From Cyclobacteriaceae bacterium (lineage in GTDB: Bacteria > Bacteroidota > Bacteroidia > Cytophagales > Cyclobacteriaceae): a stretch of DNA of 64,000 nucleotides. The translations under genes were made by a program, and so were the position numbers. Below, one piece after another: positions 26,960 to 35,537 of the stretch (position 1 is its first letter; the number at the start of each line of letters is the position of its first letter). The notes under the pieces were generated by a model. The model was not told the DNA's origin. It did not search any database and saw only the letters and a list, made by a program, of their open reading frames with translations. The stretch is from the NCBI GenBank assembly GCA_028285685.1, contig JANQOR010000042.1, positions 1 through 64,000 on the forward strand, in the 5' to 3' direction.

Positions 26960-28621
26960 ATGGTTTCTAACCCCATTAGACGTATTTTAAAAATAGGTCT
27001 TCAAAATACTGTTCCTATTTTGGAGTACCGCCAGATTTTAATCACCAACTATCTCACTTTTTTCTGTATTGGTGGAGCGTTATTTATGGGGTTGGTCACA
27101 ATTTTTGTTCAACTCTACGGAATTGCGGCCATCTGCCTACTGGGATCCTTTCTTTTCTTGACTACCTTCTACCTAAATCATCATCGAAAGTACCGTGCAG
27201 CTGGCCTGTATTTTATCATCCTTTCGAACCTCATCGTACTCGCATTATCATCAGTTTCGATTTACTCAGATCTTTATTCCGGAGCAGAATATCTCTATTT
27301 ACCCTTAATGGCCGTTCCGCTCCTGCTGCTAGAAGGAAAAGTTAAGAATTACAGCTACTGGAGTACATTCCTCCTTCTCATAGCCGTTAAGTTTGGCAGA
27401 ATTGAGTACACTGGAGGGAGCTACGATACGGAATTCGTCATCATTGCTCTGAATCTGTTCTTTGCTGCATGGTTCTTCTTTCTATTTCTAAATTTCTTCA
27501 AAAGAGTCTTGTTGCGTGCGGTTGAGAAGACAAATGAGCATGAAAAGACGCTTTACTCTTTGCTGGATAATGTTCCGGTTTATTTAGCACTGGTTGACAA
27601 AAGTGGTAGTTACAAGATCGCAAATCATCACTATTCCGATTTGTTTGGCCTGGAAAAAGATGAAATAATTGGGAAAAAGAGGGTGCGGATTTTGCCAGAA
27701 AATATACTGGAGACGCATCAGCCATTCTTTGAAAAAGCACTCGAGGGTGAATCAGTCTCTTTCTTAGAAAAAGACACCTTACCATCAGGTAAGACGATGT
27801 ACTCAAGAGGAACATATGTGCCCGTCAGAAATGATAGCGGAAATATTGAGGCGATAAGTATCTACGTAGACGATGTCTCGGAGCTTGTCGAAGCGGAAGA
27901 ATCACTACGAAGAACGAGTGAAACAAAAGATAAACTCTTCTCGATCATTGCGCACGATATCAGAAGCCCTTTGAATCTTTTCCAGAGCTTGCTAAATATC
28001 AGCGGTGATAAAGCCATTTCGGAAGATCAATTCCTAATCTATCAGCGTGAGCTCAACGAGCGCCTGACATCATTACGTGAGAGGTTGGATGAACTTTTGG
28101 ACTGGGCCAGGATGCAGATGGGAGGCATTAATGCATACCCCAGCGAAGTGGACGCCAACGAAGTTGTCAGGGAAAATGCAGATCTTTTCAAAACATTGAT
28201 TGAAGGAAAAGGGATCAATTTTAAAATGAGACTCAATTGTGAGATGGACGGATGGATGGATGAAAATCATCTCCAGGTTGCCATTCGCAATTTGCTACAC
28301 AATGCTCTGAAGTATACTGATTCAGGTGGTGAGGTTACAGCAGAAACTTCGCAGGACGACGATTCAGTACTTATAGAAATTATGGATTCAGGTGCTGGAA
28401 TGACCCAGGAAGTAGTTGATTCTATCTTAAACAAGGAGATTCAAAAATCCTCAGTGGGAACCAGTGGTGAAATAGGTACAGGCCTTGGTTTGAGCCTAAG
28501 TCTCGGTTTGTTGGAAAAAAACGGCTGTATCGTCTCTCTTGAGAGCGAAATAGGAAAAGGATCGACATTTAGGATTTGGATCCCGAAATCAGATATCAAT
28601 GATCCAGTAGACGCGGATTAA
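26960..28621 (+). CDS. Membrane sensor histidine kinase with PAS domain
   Basis: 553 residues. Six or so transmembrane segments fill residues 20-185. A PAS domain follows (about 195-315, LDNVPVYLALVDKSGSYKI). The HisKA phospho-acceptor is His332 in IIAHDIRSPLN, and the HATPase domain has the N box (AIRNLLHNALKYTD), G1 (MDSGAGM) and G2 (GTGLGLSLS). The membrane sensor resembles the 7TM-type found in Bacteroidota. It is transcribed with the receiver-only regulator 25 bases upstream. The signal is unknown. Confidence 0.94.
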   Translation: MVSNPIRRILKIGLQNTVPILEYRQILITNYLTFFCIGGALFMGLVTIFVQLYGIAAICLLGSFLFLTTFYLNHHRKYRAAGLYFIILSNLIVLALSSVSIYSDLYSGAEYLYLPLMAVPLLLLEGKVKNYSYWSTFLLLIAVKFGRIEYTGGSYDTEFVIIALNLFFAAWFFFLFLNFFKRVLLRAVEKTNEHEKTLYSLLDNVPVYLALVDKSGSYKIANHHYSDLFGLEKDEIIGKKRVRILPENILETHQPFFEKALEGESVSFLEKDTLPSGKTMYSRGTYVPVRNDSGNIEAISIYVDDVSELVEAEESLRRTSETKDKLFSIIAHDIRSPLNLFQSLLNISGDKAISEDQFLIYQRELNERLTSLRERLDELLDWARMQMGGINAYPSEVDANEVVRENADLFKTLIEGKGINFKMRLNCEMDGWMDENHLQVAIRNLLHNALKYTDSGGEVTAETSQDDDSVLIEIMDSGAGMTQEVVDSILNKEIQKSSVGTSGEIGTGLGLSLSLGLLEKNGCIVSLESEIGKGSTFRIWIPKSDINDPVDAD

Positions 28622-28640
28622 ACAATTTGTTTAATCCGCG
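28612..28640 (+). terminator. Perfect 13-bp inverted repeat overlapping the kinase stop codon
   Basis: CGCGGATTAAACA and TGTTTAATCCGCG are exact reverse complements with only ATT between. The left arm contains the last codon and TAA stop of the kinase gene. No long T-tract follows, so it may end transcripts with help from a factor or protect the 3' end. It also separates the convergent small gene at 28673. Confidence 0.6.
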
Positions 28641-28672
28641 TAAGGTCACAAGTGATTAGAGAGTGGATAAAC

Positions 28673-28972
28673 TTATATAAGAATAAGAACAAGGATAATA
28701 ATAATGATCGCTCCTATGGAGATGCTCACCTTATCGTCAAGTCCTTCAGCTTTTAATTCCTTCTTAATTGATTTGAGTTCTTTTCTGATCGCCTTCTTCT
28801 CCGCCCTGTCCATCTCTTTGAGATTCATTGCTTTGATCTCATTAACTCGTTCTACCAGTTCTGTAACTCTTTGATTGGTGTTTTCTGTTGGATTGGTATT
28901 GCTACTACTTGATGCAGCTGCTCCGAATGATATAAACACAAATATTAGGAGGATAGAAATTTTTGCTTTCAT
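28673..28972 (-). CDS. Small exported protein with C-terminal membrane anchor
   Basis: 99 residues: a signal peptide (ISILLIFVFISFGAAAS), a Ser/Asn/Thr-rich linker, a charged helical stretch (VTELVERVNEIKAMNLKEMDRAEKKAIRKEL with coiled-coil character) and a C-terminal hydrophobic segment (ISIGAIIIIILVLILI). Proteins of this shape are frequent in Bacteroidota and remain uncharacterised. It is flanked by convergent and unrelated genes. Envelope location is inferred from the signal and anchor. Function unknown. Confidence 0.7.
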   Translation of the reverse strand: MKAKISILLIFVFISFGAAASSSSNTNPTENTNQRVTELVERVNEIKAMNLKEMDRAEKKAIRKELKSIKKELKAEGLDDKVSISIGAIIIIILVLILI

Positions 28973-29036
28973 ATTTAAAATTGTTTTAGTCAGTTCAAGT
29001 AACTAAAATTCTCTCTATAAAAAAAATACCAATCAG

Positions 29037-29606
29037 TTACTTTAGGATCTTGATGGTCAAAATATGTACAGACTCAACAAGCCTTTGACCATCAGCAGCC
29101 AGATTTTGAATCTCCCTAACGATATCCATTCCATCAGTGACTCGTCCAAAGGCAGCGAAGCCCTTTCCATCAGGATTTCGAGCCCCGCCAAAATCCAATT
29201 CGGGTTGATCTCCAATACAAATAAAAAACTCCGAACTAGCCGTGCCTGGTTTAGATCGTGCCATCGAAAATGTACCATCCACGTGAGTTAGACCTGTTTC
29301 CTCGGTCGTCTCATGTCTGATTGGGGGATAAGGCCGATCTTTCCTGAAACCTAACCCGCCTTGAATGACTTCAATTTTTACATCATTATTGGGCTGATTG
29401 TCTGGACGCACTGTCCGATAAAAATGTGCACCGACAAATTGTTCATTCTTTACATACCTCAGAAAATTTTCGCAAGTGATAGGCGCTTTGTCGGAGTAGA
29501 GTTCAACGACGATTGAACCTAGGCTAGTTTTCATCTCAATTTTTTCTGTCTGCGCATTAAGGCAGAGAGTGAACAACAAAGAGACGTGTACCGGAACCGT
29601 TTTCAT
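29037..29606 (-). CDS. Cyclophilin-type peptidyl-prolyl isomerase, exported
   Basis: 189 residues from the ATG at 29604-29606, chosen because a signal peptide (MKTVPVHVSLLFTLCLNAQ) begins there; an upstream in-frame ATG would place 14 charged residues before it. The cyclophilin core is present: FLRYVKNEQFVGAHFYR, VIQGGLGF, GTFSMARSKPGTASSEFFICIGD and GFAAFGRVTDGMDIV. The catalytic Arg sits in HFYRTV. It would catalyse proline isomerisation in the periplasm. Divergent from the dipeptidase gene, with a gap of about 60 bases. Confidence 0.92.
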   Translation of the reverse strand: MKTVPVHVSLLFTLCLNAQTEKIEMKTSLGSIVVELYSDKAPITCENFLRYVKNEQFVGAHFYRTVRPDNQPNNDVKIEVIQGGLGFRKDRPYPPIRHETTEETGLTHVDGTFSMARSKPGTASSEFFICIGDQPELDFGGARNPDGKGFAAFGRVTDGMDIVREIQNLAADGQRLVESVHILTIKILK

Positions 29607-29668
29607 CTTTTTTATGAATGAAAAAGCACGAATAAAATGAGCATCCATTCAATTTAATAATTTTATGC

Positions 29669-30655
29669 ATGCATTTACCGGTTGTTGACCTTCATTGTGA
29701 TCTATTGTGCTATCTGGAAGAAGTACCCAATGCCCATCCTTTTGCAGAAGAAGATATTGGCTGTTCCGTTCCTGCTTTGAGATCAGGAAATGTGGGTCTC
29801 CAGGTTTTAGCCATTTACACGGCTACTGAAAATGGTAGTACTAAATCTGCCATAAATCAAAGTTTAATATTCAAGGATCTTCTCACGAAACATGCTGATG
29901 ATTTCACCAAGATTGAAAAGTATGAAAATATAGCAATGGATTTCGGTTCCAAGATCGGCATTGTAGCAGCCATTGAAAACGCTTCTGGGTTTTGCGAGGA
30001 AGATGAACCACTTGAAAGGGGCTTTGAGAAATTGGAGCAGATCATACAGAACACCACCAGAGTTTTGTATATCACCATGACTCACCACATGGAAAACCGA
30101 TTTGGTGGAGGGAATTATAGTAATGCGGGACTCAAAGACGATGGGAAAGCCCTGCTAGACTACCTGGACGGAAGAAAAATTGCCATCGATTTTTCTCATA
30201 CAAGCGACGCTCTCGCCAACGGTATTCTCGATTACCTGTCAGAAAAAAGCCTGGACATTCCGGTGATAGCAAGTCACTCGAATTTTCGAGAGATATTTGA
30301 TCACCCTCGCAATTTGACAGATCCTGTGGCAAGGGAAATCATTAACCGAAAAGGACTCATTGGAATCAATTTCGTTCGAGCATTTCTAAACAATGAGGAT
30401 CCGAACGCAATCTATGATCATATAGATCATGGTTTTTCTCTCGGTGGGGAGAAGGCCATTTGTTTCGGAGCTGATTACTTTCACACGGGAAGTCACCCGG
30501 ACCCAGCACGTACACCCTTCTACCATCCAGACCATGAAGACGCGACTTGCTACCCCCGGATTTTGAATGATTTATCAAAACGACTTGACCAGGAACTTGT
30601 CCACTCGATTGCCGCCAAAAATGCCGTTGACTACATTAACAGGATTTGGAGTTGA
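29669..30655 (+). CDS. Membrane dipeptidase family (peptidase M19)
   Basis: 328 residues with the M19 TIM-barrel metal site: His9-Cys-Asp11 near the N-terminus (VVDLHCDLL), the bridging Glu in AAIENASGF, and the later His in DFSHTSD and IASHSNFR, with an Asp near GADYFHTG. These zinc enzymes cleave dipeptides, including those with D-residues. There is no signal peptide, so it is cytoplasmic. The start ATG at 29669 follows another out-of-frame ATG by four bases. No operon partner is obvious. Confidence 0.92.
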   Translation: MHLPVVDLHCDLLCYLEEVPNAHPFAEEDIGCSVPALRSGNVGLQVLAIYTATENGSTKSAINQSLIFKDLLTKHADDFTKIEKYENIAMDFGSKIGIVAAIENASGFCEEDEPLERGFEKLEQIIQNTTRVLYITMTHHMENRFGGGNYSNAGLKDDGKALLDYLDGRKIAIDFSHTSDALANGILDYLSEKSLDIPVIASHSNFREIFDHPRNLTDPVAREIINRKGLIGINFVRAFLNNEDPNAIYDHIDHGFSLGGEKAICFGADYFHTGSHPDPARTPFYHPDHEDATCYPRILNDLSKRLDQELVHSIAAKNAVDYINRIWS

Positions 30656-30740
30656 TGTTATGTTATAGACTGCGCCTTTCCAGTATTTTTTGTGGCAAAG
30701 GCGTAAATTCAACGGATCAAAGCAATATTGAAAAGTGTCC

Positions 30741-31865
30741 ATGACATTTGACATCAATTCCATTCTTCTCCTTATCATCATTTTTCAATTCCTTTTTATG
30801 GGTTTCTTCCTATTAACCAATAAGATGGGAAAAAGATCATCCAATCTACTGCTTGGTATTTTTTGCATGACCATTTCTATCAGCCTAAGTGAAATGTTGA
30901 TCACTATCAATGGGAGATATGATCTGGTTGGGCTCTTCTCCTTTACAGACCTTCTCCTAATGCTTGTTTATGGACCCTTGATCTACCTCTACTGCAGGTC
31001 CGTCATCTACAAGAACTTCACTTTTGAACGGAGACAACTTTGGCATTTTGGACCATTTATCGTGCTGACGATTCTATCTACGATCAATTATATGTCTGTT
31101 TCCGAAGAGCAAAAATTAGAAGCACTGCAAAAAATTTACACTCACAAACTGTCTTTTGGGCAGGCAATGATGGTGCTCCCATTCTACCTTCATATTCTGG
31201 TGTACATTGTTTTGTCATTCGGCCAGGTCAAGGTTTATAGGCGAGTTATTTCGGAGGATTTCTCAGACTTGAAGCCTTACTCGATGGATTGGCTGATCTT
31301 TCTTATCAGATCCTTTTTTGCGATCACTCTAATATCAATGTTCCTGAGTATTTTCCCCTATACGGAATTCAAACAATTGTCGAGATACGCGCTGGCAGCA
31401 GACATCATCTTGACTTTTTTTATTATTAATCAAATAGTATTTAAGGCGCTCAAGCAGCCTGATCTGTTCTCGGGCATCGAGGAACCAAAGAAGTATTACA
31501 AATCGAGCTTAACCGATATAGATAAAGAAGCAGGCCGCTCTGACATAGAAAGACTAATGCTTGACGATAAGCCATACCTTGACCCAAATTTGTCCTTGGA
31601 AGCATTAGCGGAAATGTTGGGTATGAAGAAGCGCGATGTATCACAAATAATCAATGAGGAAATGAACTTGTCATTTCATGATTACATCAATAGAGAGCGG
31701 ATCAATCATGCCAAACAAATTATGAGTGGGTCGGACCCCAAGATCACTGTACTTGAGGTGCTTTATCAATCAGGGTTTAACTCCAAATCCTCTTTCAATG
31801 CGGCGTTTAAAAAACAAAGTTCACAGACCCCAACCGAGTATCGCAGGTCCTTGCTAAATAAATAG
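30741..31865 (+). CDS. Membrane-bound AraC-family transcriptional regulator
   Basis: 374 residues from the ATG at 30741 (an in-frame GTG two codons earlier is possible). Seven hydrophobic segments fill residues 5-230, followed by a cytoplasmic AraC-type double HTH from about 270: LSLEALAEMLGMKKRDVSQIINEEM and ITVLEVLYQSGFNSKSSFNAAFKKQ, ending QTPTEYRRSL. This 7TM-AraC layout is common in Bacteroidota and suggests direct sensing at the membrane. No target operon is evident nearby; the Lnt-like gene that follows is one candidate. Confidence 0.9.
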   Translation: MTFDINSILLLIIIFQFLFMGFFLLTNKMGKRSSNLLLGIFCMTISISLSEMLITINGRYDLVGLFSFTDLLLMLVYGPLIYLYCRSVIYKNFTFERRQLWHFGPFIVLTILSTINYMSVSEEQKLEALQKIYTHKLSFGQAMMVLPFYLHILVYIVLSFGQVKVYRRVISEDFSDLKPYSMDWLIFLIRSFFAITLISMFLSIFPYTEFKQLSRYALAADIILTFFIINQIVFKALKQPDLFSGIEEPKKYYKSSLTDIDKEAGRSDIERLMLDDKPYLDPNLSLEALAEMLGMKKRDVSQIINEEMNLSFHDYINRERINHAKQIMSGSDPKITVLEVLYQSGFNSKSSFNAAFKKQSSQTPTEYRRSLLNK

Positions 31866-31928
31866 TATTAGTACGCGTTCTCGGTCGATTGTCTAGTGGA
31901 TCAATCCAAGTTTTGGTGAAAAAAGATC

Positions 31929-33491
31929 ATGCTCATTAATGAAGATGTACAAGTCAAATGGCTTTTCCTGACAATTGGTGCAAGCGGATATCTACTAAGC
32001 GGACCCGTTTTTCAAATCGGAATCACGGGTTGGGTTATTCCAATTGGTATCTTGTATTTTGTTCGTTCCAGTAGGACCTGGAGAGGCTACCTGTGGTCAG
32101 TCCTGTTCATGTCAACATTCATTTTTATTTCGTCGCATGCGAGTTCTCCATTACCGATTGTAGCCACATTGGTGTCGTCCATTCTTTCCGGTTTTCTCGA
32201 CGGAATACCTTTTCTGTTTGATCGTATCCTATACCGAAAACTTAAACCTGGCCACGCCGTTTTTCTGTTCCCTGTTTTGGCTGTTACATATGAATATCTC
32301 ATCTCGTTCCCACTTAGTTCCATTGGAGTAGTCGGTGCCACACAGTCAAGATTTGAAGAACTCGCTCAGCTTGCCTCCATAACTGGTGTTTTCGGAATTT
32401 CTTTTGTGATGTATTGGTTTGCTTCGTCGATAGTCTCGCGGACTATGGACAGAGAGGGAAGGATTGGCAATTTGAAAGCGTGTGCTGTGGTGCTGGGTCT
32501 CGTACTCATATTTGGTATCGTCAAAATTCGAACTAATGATCTATATGAAAAGACGGTGAAAGTATCAGGCATCGTTTTGGAAGAACATCGCTTGTATGAA
32601 GAATTGTATGAAATCTTTTTTGACATTCCAGTTGAATTTACGATCGGTGCGGGTGGGTCCCCGGAGCTAGATAGATTGTTTGGTGCATTGGAAGAATTTC
32701 GGAAGAATCCGCAGGATGAAAGATATCAAGGGGTGTTTGAAGCATTAAAGAACTTTGAAGATGATATGATGGAGACCACGATAACGGAAGCCAAAAGTGG
32801 TTCCAAGATCATTGTTTGGTCCGAAACTAATCTTGCGGTCTTTAAGGATGATGAAGAGGTCGTGTTGGAGCGAGTTCAGAAGATTGCATTGGAAGAGGAA
32901 GTGACAATCCTGGCGTCAATGGCAGTATTGCTTCCATATACTAAGGGTGGCCCGATGTACGAAAACAAATCGGTGCTGGTAACTCAAGATGGTGAAATCG
33001 TAGATCGATATGAAAAAGCAAAACCAGTTCCTTTCCTTGACTCATCGCTTCCCGGGGACGGACGGCTTGCTATTATAGGCACTCAACATGGTAAACTTAC
33101 TTCAGCTATTTGCTATGATGCAGATTTCCCTGATTTGATGAGACAGTCAGGAAAAGCAGACATTCTACTACTTCCTTCTAACGACTGGTTAGGAATTTCA
33201 CCTTATCATGGTGACAATGCGATTTTTAGAGCCATTGAGAATGGTGTTTCGATCGTAAGGCCCACTGGGACTGGTCAGTCGATTGTTTTTGGACCTAATG
33301 GAAGAGTATTGGCTAGGCTGGACGCTTACGATCATGAAGTTAGGGTTATCAATGCACATGTTCCGATAGAGGGCGTTACAACAGTATTCGATTATGTCGG
33401 CAATACTTTCGCCTGGTTATGCATAGCTGCGACCATGTTGCTTGTAGGTATAGCGATGACCAGGCGTCGCATTAGTGGAAATGATCTGTAG
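31929..33491 (+). CDS. Apolipoprotein N-acyltransferase-like carbon-nitrogen hydrolase membrane protein
   Basis: 520 residues. An N-terminal membrane domain of six to seven helices (to about 205) is followed by a nitrilase-superfamily domain. The catalytic triad Glu299 (IVWSET), Lys363 (YEKAKPVPF) and Cys395 (SAICYDADF) is intact, and a C-terminal helix (WLCIAATMLLVGIAM) closes the fold. This is the Lnt layout, the enzyme that adds the third acyl chain to lipoproteins. Sequence drift around PVPFLD (Gly-Glu in Lnt) leaves room for a paralogue acting on another substrate. Confidence 0.82.
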   Translation: MLINEDVQVKWLFLTIGASGYLLSGPVFQIGITGWVIPIGILYFVRSSRTWRGYLWSVLFMSTFIFISSHASSPLPIVATLVSSILSGFLDGIPFLFDRILYRKLKPGHAVFLFPVLAVTYEYLISFPLSSIGVVGATQSRFEELAQLASITGVFGISFVMYWFASSIVSRTMDREGRIGNLKACAVVLGLVLIFGIVKIRTNDLYEKTVKVSGIVLEEHRLYEELYEIFFDIPVEFTIGAGGSPELDRLFGALEEFRKNPQDERYQGVFEALKNFEDDMMETTITEAKSGSKIIVWSETNLAVFKDDEEVVLERVQKIALEEEVTILASMAVLLPYTKGGPMYENKSVLVTQDGEIVDRYEKAKPVPFLDSSLPGDGRLAIIGTQHGKLTSAICYDADFPDLMRQSGKADILLLPSNDWLGISPYHGDNAIFRAIENGVSIVRPTGTGQSIVFGPNGRVLARLDAYDHEVRVINAHVPIEGVTTVFDYVGNTFAWLCIAATMLLVGIAMTRRRISGNDL

Positions 33492-33596
33492 GTTAAAGTT
33501 TAACAGCCTTTAACTGAATAATTGTTTGGACTGAGGTCGAACTTTTTAATTTCGCTCCGGATAAATTTGAGACTGCTAAATGGTGCAAAACAAAAA
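33492..33596. other. Short intergenic region before the tRNA terminators
   Basis: GTTAAAG at 33492 and CTTTAAC at 33508 form a 7-bp inverted repeat just after the Lnt-like stop and could end that transcript. The remainder is plain AT-rich sequence up to the run of As at 33592 that belongs to the minus-strand terminator. Confidence 0.3.
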
Positions 33597-33616
33597 AATC
33601 CCGCTAATGCGGGATT
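33597..33616 (-). terminator. Intrinsic terminator, minus strand (second of two)
   Basis: AATCCCGC and GCGGGATT pair perfectly around TAAT, and on the minus strand the stem runs directly into seven Ts. It is the outer of two terminators facing the tRNA-Lys gene and lies beyond the duplicated tRNA 3' end at 33620-33636. Confidence 0.8.
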
Positions 33617-33619
33617 ATC

Positions 33620-33636
33620 GTGATTCGTCTGGGGCT
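33620..33636. repeat. Duplicated 3' end of the tRNA-Lys gene
   Basis: GTGATTCGTCTGGGGCT here is an exact copy of 33709-33725, which is the 3' acceptor and part of the T-arm of the tRNA-Lys gene, in the same orientation and 89 bases away. Beyond it the sequence no longer matches. Each copy has a minus-strand terminator just left of it, so the unit duplicated seems to be the tRNA end together with terminator position. Confidence 0.7.
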
Positions 33637-33683
33637 TCCCGTCTGAAGCCGGGATAAACTTCTCGCCAGGACGCAAACAAAAA

Positions 33684-33706
33684 AGGCTTTGATTTGCTCA
33701 AAGCCT
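33684..33706 (-). terminator. Intrinsic terminator of tRNA-Lys, minus strand
   Basis: AGGCTTTG and CAAAGCCT form an 8-bp stem with a 7-base loop three bases after the end of the tRNA. On the minus strand the stem is followed by six Ts, the classic intrinsic form. Confidence 0.85.
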
Positions 33707-33709
33707 ATG

Positions 33710-33782
33710 TGATTCGTCTGGGGCTCGAACCCAGGACCCTCTCCTTAAAAGGGAGATGCTCTACCAGCTGCGCTAACGAATC
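33710..33782 (-). tRNA. tRNA-Lys (anticodon TTT)
   Basis: On the minus strand the cloverleaf is complete over 73 bases: acceptor GATTCGT pairs with ACGAATC, D-arm GCGC-AGCTGGTA-GAGC, anticodon arm TCTCC-CTTTTAA-GGAGA with anticodon TTT at 33747-33749, variable loop GGGTC, T-arm CTGGG-TTCGAGC-CCCAG. The discriminator is A and the CCA end is not encoded (CAT follows). One G-A mismatch lies in the D-stem. It reads the Lys codons AAA and AAG and is followed at once by a terminator. Confidence 0.95.
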
Positions 33783-33806
33783 CTCCTTTTGTATTAAAAA
33801 ATAAAT

Positions 33807-33834
33807 GCAATTTAGAAGGCGTTCTCTAAATTGC
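33807..33834. promoter_or_regulatory. Perfect 10-bp inverted repeat between tRNA-Lys and TPR/SH3 gene
   Basis: GCAATTTAGA and TCTAAATTGC are exact reverse complements with 8 bases between. It lies 25 bases upstream of the tRNA on its strand and 37 bases before the divergent ATG at 33871, where it could be an operator or a leader hairpin. No T-tract follows. Confidence 0.4.
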
Positions 33835-33870
33835 GGATGCAAAAATAGAAACCTTACAGTAAAATACCAT

Positions 33871-34578
33871 ATGATCTCACGATTAATAGTAGTGTTGATT
33901 TTTTTAGGTTCATTTTTTCACTCTTTGGCTAGCAAGAAATCGCAGTTCGAGGGGGATTCTCTCTTTGCACAGCAGAAATACACGGAAGCTTTTCAGGTCT
34001 ATGAAGGAATTTTCCAAGCAGGCCAATATAGTGAATCGATGCTGCTTAAAATGGCTTTTATTAAAGACGGACTGGGAAACTTTGTTGACGCGCTATACTA
34101 CCTGGATCTATACTACAAAACCTCCGCAGATAGATCAGTGGTTATAAAAATTGAAGAAATTAGTAGTGAAAAAGGGCTGGCAGGGTATAGCTACAATGAC
34201 TCACACTTTTTCATGGCCTTGCTGAGTAAGTATCGGGTGCAAATCCAGTTGCTTTTGGTTTCCATAGCTCTATTCCTCACTGTTTACGTTTTCAAGAAAA
34301 GACAGCTCAAAGAAAGGCCTATTACGGCCACTATCTTCCAAATTCTAACCTTAAGCTCATTGCTGCTGCTTTCTAATGGGACCTACGAAAGTACTTACGG
34401 AATTATCAGTCAAAATAGCACCTTGCTTAGAACAGGGCCATCAGCTGGAGCCGAACCAGTGCAGATAATTGATCAAGGTCATAAAGTAACCGTCTTGGAC
34501 CGATCCGAAGTTTGGACGAAAATCAACTGGGATGGAGAGGAAGTCTATCTGCGAAATGGAAAAATCAAGATTATTTAA
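33871..34578 (+). CDS. TPR-like protein with C-terminal bacterial SH3 domain
   Basis: 235 residues from the ATG at 33871, where a signal-like helix (ISRLIVVLIFLGSFFHSLA) begins; a longer frame from 33805 is less likely. A TPR-like pair follows (GDSLFAQQKYTEAFQVYEGIF, then LLKMAFIKDGLGNFVDALYYLDLYY), then two transmembrane segments at about 130-185 and a C-terminal SH3b fold (NSTLLRTGPSAGAEPVQIIDQGHKVTVLDRSEVWTKI). The layout recalls BatE proteins of the Bacteroidota aerotolerance operons, but the other Bat genes are absent here. It ends eight bases inside the convergent SDR gene. Confidence 0.75.
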   Translation: MISRLIVVLIFLGSFFHSLASKKSQFEGDSLFAQQKYTEAFQVYEGIFQAGQYSESMLLKMAFIKDGLGNFVDALYYLDLYYKTSADRSVVIKIEEISSEKGLAGYSYNDSHFFMALLSKYRVQIQLLLVSIALFLTVYVFKKRQLKERPITATIFQILTLSSLLLLSNGTYESTYGIISQNSTLLRTGPSAGAEPVQIIDQGHKVTVLDRSEVWTKINWDGEEVYLRNGKIKII

Positions 34579-35374
34579 GAGGAGAATCAGCCTCTTTTTT
34601 CATCATATTGTAAACCATTTTGTCAAGTCTGGAAGGAATGATTTTGTTAAGTAAGACTGCCATCTTACCTTGAAAGGTCAGGATCAGATCACGCTTCTTT
34701 TTTTGATGTGCTTTGAATGTTCTCCTAGCTACTTCATCTGAGGACATCATTTTCTTCTCATCCCTGGGGGATTCTTTCTGTGATTTTCCATCAGCGGCCA
34801 GCGCGGTGTTTCGAATATTCGAGCTGGTGAATCCGGGACAAACGACTAAAACATGCACACCCCGGGACATAACCTCAGTGCGGAGCGCTTCAAAAAAACC
34901 TTGCATTGCAAATTTGGACGATGAATAGGCTGTACGTGCCGGTGTTGAGCGCCACCCATTAATTGACGAAATAGCGATGATCGAGCCCTTAACTTTCAAC
35001 AAGTGAGGTAGTGCGGCCTTCACTGCGTAGATAGCTCCATAGAAATTGATATCCATCAACTTTTTAAAGACCTCGAGCTGCAGGTCCTCAAACAGGGCGC
35101 GCATTCCAATTCCGGCATTGCAAATGAGAACATCTATCCGTCCGAAAGTACTGATTGCTTCCTCTATAAGTTTTTTGTTGTCCTCTTCCGAGGCGGAGTC
35201 AAGTGCAAGAGACAGAAATTGATGATTGCCTTTTTTAAGCTCCTGCTCTGTATCACTCATCCTATCTGCATCTCTCCCAGTGAAAACAATGGCATAACCT
35301 TCTTCCGCATATTTCATGACCAGGGATCTACCAATTCCTGAGGAACCGCCTGTAATAATTGCTACTTTTTGCAT
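34571..35374 (-). CDS. Short-chain dehydrogenase/reductase (SDR)
   Basis: 267 residues with the classical SDR set: the cofactor loop TGGSSGIGRS (residues 8-17), Asn86-Ala-Gly in CNAGIG, Ser137 in AISSING and the Tyr150-x3-Lys154 pair in YSSSKF. The basic residue after the second strand (GRDADR) suggests NADP(H). The C-terminus is extended and basic, with a hydrophobic stretch (GKMAVLLNKIIP) that may sit on the membrane, as in DltE/YqjQ-type members. Substrate cannot be told from sequence. Confidence 0.92.
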   Translation of the reverse strand: MQKVAIITGGSSGIGRSLVMKYAEEGYAIVFTGRDADRMSDTEQELKKGNHQFLSLALDSASEEDNKKLIEEAISTFGRIDVLICNAGIGMRALFEDLQLEVFKKLMDINFYGAIYAVKAALPHLLKVKGSIIAISSINGWRSTPARTAYSSSKFAMQGFFEALRTEVMSRGVHVLVVCPGFTSSNIRNTALAADGKSQKESPRDEKKMMSSDEVARRTFKAHQKKKRDLILTFQGKMAVLLNKIIPSRLDKMVYNMMKKEADSPLK

Positions 35375-35475
35375 ACTAACTCACCTACTGGTATAACTTT
35401 TGCCAAGATAGTTCAACTGAAAACAATTGTTAAAATTTTAAATGCGCGTGCAACCTTGGGAGGGTTAAAAGCATT

Positions 35476-35519
35476 ATATCCAAGTCAAACACTTCAAATA
35501 TCCAAGTCAAACACTTCAA
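35476..35519. repeat. Exact 22-bp tandem duplication
   Basis: A 22-base unit beginning ATATCCAAGTCAAACAC occurs twice in direct head-to-tail order (35476-35497 and 35498-35519). The second copy ends 18 bases before the ATG of the DUF5686 gene, so the duplication lengthens its leader and may double a regulator or RNA site. Confidence 0.9.
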
Positions 35520-35537
35520 AATAAACACCTATCCTAA

